This document shows, piece by piece, positions 1 through 8,053 of a stretch of DNA of 64,000 nucleotides. The DNA is taken from contig NZ_KE384547.1 in NCBI RefSeq assembly GCF_000426625.1, positions 1,913,159 through 1,977,158 of the forward strand, in the 5' to 3' direction. The DNA is from Psychrilyobacter atlanticus DSM 19335 (lineage in GTDB: Bacteria > Fusobacteriota > Fusobacteriia > Fusobacteriales > Fusobacteriaceae). The translations under genes and the position numbers were made by a program. The notes under the pieces are model-generated. The model had not been told where the DNA came from. It did not search any database and saw only the letters and a program-made list of their open reading frames with translations. Position 1 is the stretch's first letter, and every line of letters starts with the position of its first letter.

Positions 1-1039
1 TACTACCAGTCAGGATCTCCACCCTCACTCCTAATTCTGCCAAGTCATCCACTACTGACAGATAATGCTGTACAGCCAAAATCTCTGTAGGAGCCATGAT
101 TACTCCCTGGTATGAATTCTCTACAAGGTATAGGAGCATTAAGACTGCTACAATGGTTTTCCCCGATCCAACATCACCCTGTATAAGCCTATTAACAATC
201 TTTCCGCTAGATAGATCTTTATATATTTCTGTGATCACTTTTTTTTGTGCCCTGGTAAGGTCAAACCCTAAACTACCTAAATATTTTTTTACCATATGCC
301 GGTCGTCATTTAACTTGTACTTAGAGTTATTATCCGCATCTAATTGAAACCTTTTAGATAATATTCCTAATTCTAGTATTAGGAGTTCCTCTACAGCCAT
401 CCTGCTCTTAGCTTCCTCAATTTCCCTTAAGTTTTTTGGCAGATGAATTTTTAGAATTGCTTCCCTCCTACCTATCAATTTATATTTTTGGAGTATCTCT
501 TCTGGGATATTTTCCTCCATGAAAGGGATATATTTTTTTATCGCATCTCTTATTATTTTTCGTAATCCATTTTGAGATAAGTTTCTATTACTGCTATAGA
601 TAGGTTTTATTTCCTCACTTAATTTACCACTGTATTTCCTGTATTCCGGCCCCATAATCTGAAAGTTATATCCCCTCTTCACATTCCCGATAAATACATA
701 TTCCTCTCCTACCTGGAGGCTTTTCTTTAGATACGGCATCTGGAACCAAACCATATCCAGCATCCCTGTCCCGTCAGTAATACGAGCCACAGTCATGGTT
801 TTACGGGTTTTAGTTTTCCTATTTTCTACCGAGATAATCCTTCCGATAACCACCACATATTCTTCCGATCTGATCTCCCCTATCTTCTTTATATTAGATC
901 TGTCCTCATAGGTTCGAGGGAAAAAACATATCAAATCCATGATGGTATTTATTCCCAGATTTTTTAGGGCAACTATAGTTTTTTCTCCTACACCCTTTAG
1001 ATCTAAAGTTTCTATTTTATTGTATAAGTTTTTGTACAT
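1..1039 (-). CDS. recG: ATP-dependent DNA helicase RecG (N-terminal part, cut by window edge)
   Basis: RecG remodels stalled replication forks and branched recombination intermediates in the cytoplasm. About 346 residues are visible. The N-terminal wedge/OB region contains a FFPRTYEDR-type motif near residue 45. The start of the helicase domain shows Walker A GDVGSGKT followed by the MAPTEILA motif typical of RecG. The gene reads leftward and its C-terminal half lies outside the window. The start is ATG at 1039, preceded on the minus strand by the strong ribosome site TGGAGGAACT. No broken frame is seen. The downstream operon context cannot be judged. The family assignment is secure from the order of motifs. 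Confidence 0.93.
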   Translation of the reverse strand, partial: MYKNLYNKIETLDLKGVGEKTIVALKNLGINTIMDLICFFPRTYEDRSNIKKIGEIRSEEYVVVIGRIISVENRKTKTRKTMTVARITDGTGMLDMVWFQMPYLKKSLQVGEEYVFIGNVKRGYNFQIMGPEYRKYSGKLSEEIKPIYSSNRNLSQNGLRKIIRDAIKKYIPFMEENIPEEILQKYKLIGRREAILKIHLPKNLREIEEAKSRMAVEELLILELGILSKRFQLDADNNSKYKLNDDRHMVKKYLGSLGFDLTRAQKKVITEIYKDLSSGKIVNRLIQGDVGSGKTIVAVLMLLYLVENSYQGVIMAPTEILAVQHYLSVVDDLAELGVRVEILTGS

Positions 1040-1222
1040 AAGTTCCTCCATTCATTCTTTGCTTGTCCAAAGAACGGAATCAAGAAAGGACACCCGTAAA
1101 AAAATTATTATTCCATATTCAAGAAAATTATAAAAAATCGAATCGAAGCTATATATTTTAGAAAGTCGTCGAATATTTTTATAAATTTTCTTTTCATATT
1201 TCATTTACATAATTTTTATAAT

Positions 1223-1279
1223 GTCGTTTCTACCCTCTCTCGCCTTTTAGGCACTCTCCCCCTCATAGGGGGAAAGAAG
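1223..1279 (-). repeat. Imperfect repeat unit R1 near the DUF559 gene
   Basis: On the minus strand this stretch reads CCCCCTATGAGGGGG, then AGAG, then GAGAGAGGGTAGAAACG. It resembles the units at 1429-1474 and 1868-1910 but in the opposite orientation. The core CCCCCTcatAGGGGG is a small hairpin. It is GC-richer than its surroundings and gives a non-biological-looking 79-residue open frame (1216-1455), which I do not call a gene. Confidence 0.5.
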
Positions 1280-1428
1280 TATATTCTAACCTTAACCTTT
1301 CCGGTCCTAACGGACCCCCTCCCCCCTTTTGACATCGTAAAAATCATATTTACTAAATATAATTTTTTAGTACTCGTCAATCGGGCAAGGGAACCTATTT
1401 TTTCTACACCACAACTATTCCACTTCGA

Positions 1429-1474
1429 TTTCTCCCTACGAGGAAGAAAACACAAGAAGGAAGAGGGTCATTCT
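1429..1474 (+). repeat. Imperfect repeat unit R2 at the 3' end of the DUF559 gene
   Basis: The unit reads TTTCTCCCTACGAGGAAGAAA, then AGGAAGAGGGTCATTCT (written here in two pieces). It is a hairpin (TTTCTCCCT/AGGAAGAAA, one mismatch) followed by a GAGGGTC tail. It is a direct, diverged copy of the unit at 1868-1910. The last codons of the DUF559 gene run into it, so the gene and repeat probably moved together. Confidence 0.5.
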
Positions 1475-1816
1475 ATTTCCTCTCTTAACTTTTTCTATGT
1501 TATTCAAAATTTCTTTATTTTTAAACCTAATCACTTTAACACCTATATTGTTTAAATATTCAGTTCTAATTTCATCATACTCCAAACCGTCTTCTTTATA
1601 GTGTTGATTTCCATCTATTTCAACAGCTAACATTAATTCAGAAGAATAAAAATCGACTATATACTCACTTATTCCATATTGCCTTTTAAATTTTATCCCT
1701 TTAAATCGTTTTGCTCTTAATCTATCCCACATAATAACTTCTGATTCTGTTTGATTTTTCTTTAATTCTCTTCTTTTTTCCAACGTTGAAGGTTTATCAA
1801 ATATTTCTTTTCCCAT
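1436..1816 (-). CDS. DUF559 domain protein (VSR/restriction-endonuclease-like fold)
   Basis: This 126-residue protein has the DUF559 signature: an N-terminal R..L..NQTESE segment, then EIDGNQHY near residues 67-73, then D..R...L...GVKVIRF.N.EIL. In this family, related to the Vsr/restriction nuclease fold, the E-D-H residues are expected to form a metal-dependent nuclease site. No specific substrate is established. The ATG at 1816 follows AAGGAGGGAAT. The C-terminus (about the last 15 residues) is encoded by the repeat unit at 1429-1474, giving an atypical hydrophobic tail. There is no restriction partner nearby. The repeat-flanked position suggests a mobile or selfish cassette; this is inference. 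Confidence 0.75.
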   Translation of the reverse strand: MGKEIFDKPSTLEKRRELKKNQTESEVIMWDRLRAKRFKGIKFKRQYGISEYIVDFYSSELMLAVEIDGNQHYKEDGLEYDEIRTEYLNNIGVKVIRFKNKEILNNIEKVKRGNRMTLFLLVFSSS

Positions 1817-1867
1817 ATTCCCTCCTTTTTTTTCTTATCCTCTCTCAGTTTCTAATTTATCACTTTG

Positions 1868-1910
1868 TTTCTCCCTACTAGGGAGAAACTAGGAGGAGAG
1901 GGTCTTATGA
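1868..1910 (+). repeat. Imperfect repeat unit R3 upstream of the DUF559 gene
   Basis: The core is a perfect palindrome with 11-bp arms, GTTTCTCCCTA-C-TAGGGAGAAAC (1866-1888), followed by AGGAGGAGAGGGTC. It parallels the unit at 1429-1474, so the DUF559 gene is bracketed by two direct copies, with an inverted third copy further left at 1223-1279. Confidence 0.5.
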
Positions 1911-1919
1911 AGGGTTTCC

Positions 1920-2264
1920 CTAAATCTCTTTCCCGTTTCTATACTCAGCTTCTCCTTCTACTTCACCACTATGGTAGTAGTAGATCCAGTGGCCTTCCAT
2001 CTTGCCGTTTAGATAACTTCCTTTTCTCTTTACCGTCCCGTTATAAAAATAATAGGTCCACTCTCCATCTGGTTTCCCGTCCTTGGAATAACCTCTGCTT
2101 TCTATATTATCTCCATCATAGTATAGAACTGCCTCACCTGTGTAGGGCTTTTCTCCGTCAAGGGTATAGATGATTTCCTTTCTAAACTCTATTTTTTGGG
2201 CCGAACCTTTATCACTGCATCCAAATAAAGTCATAACTGCCAACAATATTAATATTTTTTTCAT
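1920..2264 (-). CDS. MORN-repeat-type lipoprotein (YwqK-like)
   Basis: This 114-residue protein has a lipoprotein signal peptide: KK, a hydrophobic core and a lipobox ending at Cys16 (LFGC). It should be exported and lipid-anchored. The mature part carries about three tandem units of the form G.....DG...G.W.YYY..G, near residues 56-75, 77-95 and 96-112. This is typical of MORN_2/YwqK-type repeats, which usually form beta-hairpin strips. No enzymatic function is known for such small versions. Databases often label this family as an antitoxin, but no toxin partner is next to it here. The downstream side meets the repeat unit at 1868-1910. Confidence 0.7.
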   Translation of the reverse strand: MKKILILLAVMTLFGCSDKGSAQKIEFRKEIIYTLDGEKPYTGEAVLYYDGDNIESRGYSKDGKPDGEWTYYFYNGTVKRKGSYLNGKMEGHWIYYYHSGEVEGEAEYRNGKEI

Positions 2265-2342
2265 ATTTTCACTCCATTTTATTTCTTTTTATTAAGTATA
2301 CCATAAAGTTTTTTTTAGAATTAGTAACAAAAATCAATTTAA

Positions 2343-2373
2343 TCATATTTTCATCACTTTTTTTAGGTATAAT
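2343..2373 (+). promoter_or_regulatory. Promoter with direct-repeat motif upstream of the two-component operon
   Basis: The sequence TCATATTTTCA, then TCACTTTTTTT, then AGGTATAAT contains two TCA(T/C)-T-rich units 11 bp apart, ending in a TATAAT -10 box (2368-2373). The same layout occurs at 4403-4436 before the glycoside hydrolase. Direct repeats spaced one helical turn apart just upstream of the -10 are what OmpR-family activators use, so autoregulation by the adjacent regulator is inferred. Confidence 0.5.
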
Positions 2374-2402
2374 AAAATTAACTATAAATTAGGAGGAATA
2401 AC

Positions 2403-3074
2403 TTGAAAATATTAATTGTAGAAGATGATTTAAAATTAATGATAATAGTAAAAGATTACCTTGAAAGTGAAGGATTTGAAGTTTTAGAAGCTAAAAGCTA
2501 TGAAGAAGCTATGAATCAATACTATACTTCTAAAAATATATCTCTTATCCTATTAGATTTAATGTTAGAAGGTAAAAAGAATGGATTTGATATATGCACA
2601 GAAATAAAAAAAATTAGTGAAATTCCTATCGTTATGATAACTGCCAACTCAAACGACAAAGATCAGTTAATGGGCTATAAATTGGGAATAGACGAATATA
2701 TAATAAAACCATTCAATCCACAAATACTAATCGCAAAAATAAAATCTATTTTAGCTAGAGTATACGGTGAAGACACATTTGATATATTTGATCTTTTTAT
2801 CGATAAAAAAAAGCAACGAATATCTAAAGGTAAAGAAAGCATAAACCTAACTCCAAAGGAATATAAACTCTTCCTTCATTTAGTAGAGAATAAAAATAAA
2901 ATCTATTCCAGGGAGCAGTTATTAAATATAATATGGGGATATGATTATTATGGAGATATTAGAACTATTGATACACACATAAAATCACTTAGAAAAAAAT
3001 TAGGAATAGATGGAATAAAGACCAAATCAAAAGTTGGATACTATTTGGAGGTGAAAAATGAAATTAAAAAATAA
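2403..3074 (+). CDS. OmpR/PhoB-family response regulator
   Basis: This 223-residue DNA-binding response regulator has a receiver domain (about 1-115) with the acidic pair D8/D9, phospho-acceptor D52 in LLLDLML, T80 and K102 in the IKPF motif. A winged-helix C-terminal domain (about 128-220) carries LTPKEYKLF and RTIDTHIKSLRKKLG, the OmpR/PhoB signature. It starts with TTG at 2403 behind TTAGGAGGAATAAC; no ATG fits better. The gene overlaps the following sensor kinase by 17 bp, so the two are co-translated. The shared promoter motif suggests that it controls its own operon and the hydrolase at 4454. The signal is unknown. Confidence 0.93.
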   Translation: MKILIVEDDLKLMIIVKDYLESEGFEVLEAKSYEEAMNQYYTSKNISLILLDLMLEGKKNGFDICTEIKKISEIPIVMITANSNDKDQLMGYKLGIDEYIIKPFNPQILIAKIKSILARVYGEDTFDIFDLFIDKKKQRISKGKESINLTPKEYKLFLHLVENKNKIYSREQLLNIIWGYDYYGDIRTIDTHIKSLRKKLGIDGIKTKSKVGYYLEVKNEIKK

Positions 3075-4392
3075 AATTTTACTCTCCGTATTTACTGTTT
3101 TACTCATAAACTTTATCTTATTATTTTACCTCAATACATCTATGATTCAGATAAGTTATCGTAAACACAAATCTAAAATTTTAGAAAATACATATAATTC
3201 ATATATAAATAATAATAAATTAGAGGAAGAGAACAATGTGATCATTTTAAAATTAGATAACAGTGCTGATTTAGAAGAGTTTAATAATTCTCTACGATGG
3301 GGTGTATACAATAAAAAACTTCCCCTTACTAAAATATGGGTAACGCAGGCTAATAGAGATTTACTCGAGAAGAAAGAAAAAATAATAATTGAATATCGAC
3401 AGCCGAAGATCAATGCTAGTGCCCTTATCCTTTATTTTAAAGGTACAGATAATAAAATAATAGCAATAATCACACCCCTTATTGAGTTTAACGAATTTTT
3501 TCCATATTTAAAGAATATTCTATTTATATTTAGTTTTATTCTATCGATTTTAACTATAATTACCTTAGTATTTATTTTGAGGAAGTTGATAAAACCACTT
3601 TATTTAATAAACGATATATCTCTAGAATTTTCAAATTTAAAATTTGAAAGCCAGTATGATATCAAAACAAATGATGAGTTTGATAGATTAGGAAAAAGCA
3701 TAAATATTTTAGGAACTAATTTAAAGGAAAATATTGATAAATTAAATTTAAAAATTGAAGAAAAAGAGGACTTTATAAGAAATGCAGGACATCAACTAAA
3801 AACTCCTTTAGCTATCATCGGAAGCTATGCCTCTGCTGTAAAAGACAATATAATCCCTCATAAAAATAACTTTTATTTAGACACTATCATAGAAGAATGT
3901 TTTAGCAGTGCAAAAGTAATAGACAACCTTTTAACTATATCCAGCTTAGAAGAAGCCAGTATAGAAGAAATAGTCGATTTGAAGAAAATAATAAAAGAAT
4001 TAGAGATAAAATATATAAACAAATATTTGGATATAAACTGTATAAATAAAGTAGAAAATAAACTTATTTTCAGAGGGAATCAAAGAAAATTAACGATTGC
4101 ATTGGATAATATTTTTTCAAATATATTTAAGTTTGCTGACAAGAATGTACTTATTTACTTAAATACAGAAGACAATAAATTATATTTAAATTTTTATAAC
4201 GATGGAGAAAAAATAAAGGATATAGAGAAAATATGGAATATTTTTTATACAGAGAAAGGAGAAAAAAATAAAAATGGATCTGGATTAGGTACCACTATTA
4301 TAAAAAATATTTTAGATCATTCAAAAATAGATATTACTATAGAAAATTTTAATAACGGAGTCTTATATAAACTAAATTTAACGCAAATATAA
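3058..4392 (+). CDS. Membrane sensor histidine kinase
   Basis: This 444-residue partner of the preceding response regulator has one membrane helix near residues 7-26 and an extracytoplasmic sensor of about 120 residues. A second membrane helix lies near 151-175, followed by a HAMP-like linker. The dimerisation/phosphotransfer helix has H245 in the H-box GHQLKTPLA. The ATPase domain has an N-box around DNIFSNIFKFA and the G-box GSGLGTTII near the end. The sensor region matches no domain that I can name. Together with the secreted hydrolase downstream, the likely ligand is a sugar or cell-envelope product, but this is only inferred from position. Confidence 0.92.
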   Translation: MKLKNKILLSVFTVLLINFILLFYLNTSMIQISYRKHKSKILENTYNSYINNNKLEEENNVIILKLDNSADLEEFNNSLRWGVYNKKLPLTKIWVTQANRDLLEKKEKIIIEYRQPKINASALILYFKGTDNKIIAIITPLIEFNEFFPYLKNILFIFSFILSILTIITLVFILRKLIKPLYLINDISLEFSNLKFESQYDIKTNDEFDRLGKSINILGTNLKENIDKLNLKIEEKEDFIRNAGHQLKTPLAIIGSYASAVKDNIIPHKNNFYLDTIIEECFSSAKVIDNLLTISSLEEASIEEIVDLKKIIKELEIKYINKYLDINCINKVENKLIFRGNQRKLTIALDNIFSNIFKFADKNVLIYLNTEDNKLYLNFYNDGEKIKDIEKIWNIFYTEKGEKNKNGSGLGTTIIKNILDHSKIDITIENFNNGVLYKLNLTQI

Positions 4393-4402
4393 TTTTTCAA
4401 TA

Positions 4403-4436
4403 TCACTTTTCTATCACTTTTTTTTGGTACTCTAAA
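4403..4436 (+). promoter_or_regulatory. Candidate response-regulator site and promoter before the glycoside hydrolase
   Basis: TCACTTTTCTA, then TCACTTTTTTTT, then GGTACTCT repeats the arrangement at 2343-2373: two TCACTTTT units 11 bp apart, then GGTA and a weak -10 (TACTCT). The near-identity with the two-component promoter links this gene to that regulator. The weaker -10 would fit a promoter that depends on activation (inference). Confidence 0.5.
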
Positions 4437-4453
4437 AAAAAAGGGAGGTCGAT

Positions 4454-6700
4454 ATGATGAAAAAAATATTGTTAGTTGTATTTATGGTATTTTCTGCACT
4501 TACAACTTTTGGAGAGAGGGTCAAAATATACTCTGGTAGAGAGGTGTTTTATTTTATAGATACTAATACCCTAGAAGTAACTGTAAACAAAGGTCCCCAT
4601 AGGGAAATACTGTCTATAGCTCAGAATAACCTAGAACCAACTAATGTTTTAAAAAGCAATAATAAAATTAGTTTTGATAGGAATAGTAAAAAATTTAGTT
4701 TCAAAGTTATAAAAGATCGTTTAGATATCTCTATTACTGCTACTAAAACAGACGATAAAATAACTTTTCCTCAGATTTCAAAAGGGGTAGAGAATTTTAT
4801 TTTACCACTATATCAAGGGAAAAGAATTCCTACAAAGGATAAAAAGTTTAAAAACTATCTAATTGGTAAAGGGGAAGAAATTTTTAGTGAAAGGTTTTCC
4901 ATGGCTTTCTTTAGTTCCGAATATAAATATTTTAATGCTATGATAGTAGTCGGGAATATCTTTAATAATACCTATAAATTTACAGATAACGAAGGGGATA
5001 TACAGTTTAACCTCACCCACACCTTCCCTATTATGGAATCTCCAAAAACTATATCTTTCAGTATCTATATATTGCCTAAAGATATCAAAGAGATCACTGC
5101 TACATATAGAAATTTACTGATCAAAAATAAAGACTTTAAAACATTGGAAGAAAAAGCACAAATAAATCCTAACGTAAAAAAATTATACGGTGCTTCTCAT
5201 TTTTATCTATGGGGATTAGGAATTATCACTGCAGAAAATGTAAAAGACCCCAAGGGACTATATCATGCTTTTAAAAAAGATTTAAAAATTAAAGAGGATA
5301 ATATCGCTAAAAAAATCTACTCCGGACTAAAAAATTATGACGAAAAAGATGAATTTACAAAAAATTTAAAAACTGAAGTAAAAGAATATTACAGCCACAA
5401 TGTAAATATTTTTATAAAGGGAATCAATCATTCTTTAGAACAAAAAAACTTACTTCAATATCCCAAACAATTCAGTAACAGTGATAAAATTTTGAAAAAC
5501 AAATATGAATTCTATAATAGATATAGAAAATATTTAAATCCTTTGGACAGTTTTGGAGATGGTGTATCTAACTATATTTTGACAGAACTTAAAAATAATA
5601 ATATAGACAGAGCTTGGCTGGGAGACAACAACGACCTCTATGCTATCGGTAACCCTGAAGTTGTTAAGCGAGCAAATAAAATGGGATATCTATTCGGAGT
5701 CTACGATTCATACCATACAATTGTCAAACCAGGAGCTAAGGCATGGTCAACAGTTGAATTCAATAATAAAAATGCCTATGACAACAATACTATTACAGGC
5801 AGAAATGGGGAAAAAATTAAGGGGTTCCAGCAGACAGGTAGAAAATTAAATCCATCTACCACAATACCCTTAATAAAAGATCGAATAGATAAAATTTTAA
5901 GCAATGGTGTAGAGATGAATTCATGGTTTTTAGATGTAGATGCTACTGGCGAATTTCATAATGATTATACTCCAAGCAGGATGTCTACACAAAAAGATGA
6001 CATGAATGCAAGGATAAAAAAAATGAATTATATTTCTAAAAATTATAATATGGTTTTAGGATCTGAAACTGGAATGGGATTTTCAAGTAAATATATTAGT
6101 TTTGCTCACGGAATGACAAGACCTTTGTTTGGATGGGGAGACAAAGATCTCCGTAAAAATAAAGCTTCAAAGTATTATTTGGGAAAATATTACTCTCCTA
6201 CTGGAGGAGTTCCTGCTCTGTTTGAAAAAGAGGTTCCATTAAAAGATATCTATTCATATGTTTATTTTAATAATAAATTTAATCTCCCTTTATACCAATT
6301 GGTTTACAATGATTCTGTCATAACAACACACCACTGGACAATGGGAAGCTTAAAGTTTAAAGGTCAAAGGAAAAATAACTACCTTATGGAAATTTCATAT
6401 AATATACCGCCTTTATATCATCTTGATAGAAGAGTTTGGAGGAGGGACAAAAAATATATAGTTCCCCATGCAGTTTTTTTCTCTAAATGGCATAAAATCT
6501 TGGTAAAACTACCTATGACTAATTTTGAATATCTATCCAGTGATAATACACTCCAAAAAACTGAATTTGGAAAGAGATACAGTATCATAACGAATTATTC
6601 TACCATTGATAAATTTTATAATGGAGAAAAAATAAAAAAACAATCCCTTATTATTTTAGATCATGAAACTGGAAAAAAAGAGAAATATAGCCCTAAATAA
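4454..6700 (+). CDS. Secreted glycoside hydrolase-like protein (GH101/DUF5696-like)
   Basis: This 748-residue protein has an N-terminal signal peptide (about 1-20) and no lipobox, so it is probably periplasmic or secreted. The region to about 220 looks like a beta-rich galactose-mutarotase-type domain. A (beta/alpha)8-like part follows, with the acidic motif WFLDVDATGEFH (491-502; D494 and D496) and SETG at 537-540 (E538). These resemble the nucleophile and acid/base positions of GH101-type alpha-N-acetylgalactosaminidases and DUF5696 proteins. The exact family and substrate are not certain. It starts at ATG 4454 or 4457 behind GGGAGGT; the second has the better spacing. The upstream motif suggests control by the adjacent two-component system. 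Confidence 0.65.
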   Translation: MMKKILLVVFMVFSALTTFGERVKIYSGREVFYFIDTNTLEVTVNKGPHREILSIAQNNLEPTNVLKSNNKISFDRNSKKFSFKVIKDRLDISITATKTDDKITFPQISKGVENFILPLYQGKRIPTKDKKFKNYLIGKGEEIFSERFSMAFFSSEYKYFNAMIVVGNIFNNTYKFTDNEGDIQFNLTHTFPIMESPKTISFSIYILPKDIKEITATYRNLLIKNKDFKTLEEKAQINPNVKKLYGASHFYLWGLGIITAENVKDPKGLYHAFKKDLKIKEDNIAKKIYSGLKNYDEKDEFTKNLKTEVKEYYSHNVNIFIKGINHSLEQKNLLQYPKQFSNSDKILKNKYEFYNRYRKYLNPLDSFGDGVSNYILTELKNNNIDRAWLGDNNDLYAIGNPEVVKRANKMGYLFGVYDSYHTIVKPGAKAWSTVEFNNKNAYDNNTITGRNGEKIKGFQQTGRKLNPSTTIPLIKDRIDKILSNGVEMNSWFLDVDATGEFHNDYTPSRMSTQKDDMNARIKKMNYISKNYNMVLGSETGMGFSSKYISFAHGMTRPLFGWGDKDLRKNKASKYYLGKYYSPTGGVPALFEKEVPLKDIYSYVYFNNKFNLPLYQLVYNDSVITTHHWTMGSLKFKGQRKNNYLMEISYNIPPLYHLDRRVWRRDKKYIVPHAVFFSKWHKILVKLPMTNFEYLSSDNTLQKTEFGKRYSIITNYSTIDKFYNGEKIKKQSLIILDHETGKKEKYSPK

Positions 6701-6701
6701 G

Positions 6702-6730
6702 TTGACATTCCCACCTAAAAAAGGTATCAT
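6702..6730 (+). promoter_or_regulatory. Sigma-70-type promoter of the trpS leader
   Basis: TTGACA at 6702-6707 is followed after exactly 17 bp by TATCAT at 6725-6730. This near-consensus promoter overlaps the end of the preceding gene and would give a leader of about 225 nt before trpS. Confidence 0.75.
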
Positions 6731-6764
6731 TTATCTAAAATAATCTATAAAGGAGGTAGCTATT

Positions 6765-6833
6765 GTGTCAAAGAGATTTACTTGGTGGTGGAGAAATTTA
6801 TCTAATAATTTTAATACTGTTTCATCTAAGTAG
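6765..6833 (+). CDS. Trp-codon leader peptide of trpS (attenuation peptide)
   Basis: This is a 22-codon open frame starting with GTG behind AAAGGAGG (6749-6756, good spacing). Codons 7-9 are three consecutive TGG (Trp) codons at 6783-6791; Trp is otherwise the rarest residue. It lies between a near-consensus promoter (6702) and a Rho-independent terminator (6918-6945), immediately before tryptophanyl-tRNA synthetase. This is the layout of a ribosome-mediated attenuator: a shortage of charged tRNA-Trp stalls the ribosome at WWW and should allow read-through into trpS. The peptide itself probably has no other function. I could not resolve a convincing antiterminator helix by eye. Confidence 0.75.
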   Translation: MSKRFTWWWRNLSNNFNTVSSK

Positions 6834-6917
6834 ATTGACGTCTAATCAATAGTAATATCTTTTTTATCCTTTAATTCTAAACTAAAATATAGAATCGAAG
6901 GGAAAATATATATACTT

Positions 6918-6945
6918 GACCAGTCATCTCGACTGGTCTTTTTTT
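6918..6945 (+). terminator. Attenuator terminator upstream of trpS
   Basis: GACCAGTC-ATCTC-GACTGGTC is a perfect 8-bp stem followed by T7. It sits between the Trp leader peptide and trpS (start 6962), where a simple gene-end terminator would make no sense, since it would block trpS transcription from 6702. Confidence 0.85.
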
Positions 6946-6961
6946 ATTATAGGAGGGAACC

Positions 6962-7924
6962 ATGAAAAAAATAATATCAGGAATACAACCAAGTGGAATC
7001 TTACATATAGGAAACTATTTTGGTGCAATACAACAATTTATCAAATTCCAGGAAGAAAACGACTGTCTGTTCTTCGTAGCAGATTACCACGCTCTTACAT
7101 CTTCTACAGATGCAGACGCATTACGTAAAAACACCAGAGATGTAGTTTTAGACTACTTAGCATTAGGAGTAGATCCTGCCAAAGCCAGCATCTTTATCCA
7201 GTCTCATGTACCAGAACATACAGAACTTATGTGGGTTTTATCAAATTTAACTCCAATGGCTTTACTGGAGAGAGGTCACTCATTTAAAGACAAAAGTGCT
7301 CGTGGTATCTCATCTAATACAGGATTATTCACATACCCAGTACTTATGGCAGCGGATATCTTAATGTATGATGTAGACATGGTTCCAGTTGGAAAAGACC
7401 AAAAACAACATCTAGAGATGACTCGTGACATAGCTACAAAGTTCAATGAGAAATACACTGAAATTTTCAAACTACCAGAACCTATGATTGTCGAGAGTAC
7501 AGCAGTAGTTCCTGGAGTAGACGGGGCTAAAATGTCAAAATCATACGGTAATACCATCGATATGTTTGCACCTAAAAAGGCATTAAAGAAACAGGTAATG
7601 AGTATTGTAACTGATTCTACACCGTTAGAAGATCCTAAAGATCCAGATAACAATGTAACTACTTTATATAAATTATTCGCTACACCTGAAAAATTAGAAG
7701 AGATGAAGGAAAAATTTAGAGCTGGTAACTACGGGTATGGTCATGCTAAAAAAGAACTTTTAGAAGCTATCTTAGAGCACTTTGCCGAAGCAAGAGCTAA
7801 ACGTGAAGAGTTAGTCGCTAACCCTGAATATGTAGATAAAATATTAGCTGAAGGAGCCGAGAAGGCCAGTGCAATAGCAAAAGCTAAGATGGTAGAAGTT
7901 AAGAAAGCAGTAGGACTGATATAA
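6962..7924 (+). CDS. trpS: Tryptophanyl-tRNA synthetase
   Basis: This cytoplasmic class I aminoacyl-tRNA synthetase charges tRNA-Trp. Its 320 residues match the usual bacterial length of about 325-335. It has the HIGH-type signature HIGNYFGA near residues 15-22, preceded by the conserved PSG.LH start, and KMSKS (KMSKSYGN) near residue 193. The ATG at 6962 follows TAGGAGGGAACC. Transcription is likely attenuated through the upstream Trp leader peptide and terminator. A strong bidirectional terminator follows at 7957-7992. It appears monocistronic. Confidence 0.97.
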   Translation: MKKIISGIQPSGILHIGNYFGAIQQFIKFQEENDCLFFVADYHALTSSTDADALRKNTRDVVLDYLALGVDPAKASIFIQSHVPEHTELMWVLSNLTPMALLERGHSFKDKSARGISSNTGLFTYPVLMAADILMYDVDMVPVGKDQKQHLEMTRDIATKFNEKYTEIFKLPEPMIVESTAVVPGVDGAKMSKSYGNTIDMFAPKKALKKQVMSIVTDSTPLEDPKDPDNNVTTLYKLFATPEKLEEMKEKFRAGNYGYGHAKKELLEAILEHFAEARAKREELVANPEYVDKILAEGAEKASAIAKAKMVEVKKAVGLI

Positions 7925-7956
7925 TAAATAATTTATTTATCACCAGTCAATAAACT

Positions 7957-7992
7957 AAAAGAGAGAAGATCCAAATGGATCTTCTCTCTTTT
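7957..7992. terminator. Bidirectional terminator between trpS and cstA
   Basis: AAAAGAGAGAAGATCC-AAAT-GGATCTTCTCTCTTTT is a 16-bp stem with T/A tracts on both sides, serving the convergent trpS and cstA-like genes. Confidence 0.85.
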
Positions 7993-8053
7993 CTGTTACA
8001 TTATATTATTTACTCTGTCCTTCCCATGTAGGAGAAGGCAGAGTAAGGGGGGG

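Noticed and set aside
1216-1455. 79-residue minus-strand open frame
   Set aside because: It reads through a repeat unit and is rich in Arg/Gly runs generated by the repeat; no ribosome site or family.
6834-6961. T-box riboswitch before trpS
   Set aside because: No T-box sequence (AGGGTGGNACCGCG) or stem I features; a Trp leader peptide explains the region better.
6916-7128. 70-residue open frame overlapping the start of trpS
   Set aside because: Shadow of trpS in another frame, beginning inside the attenuator terminator.
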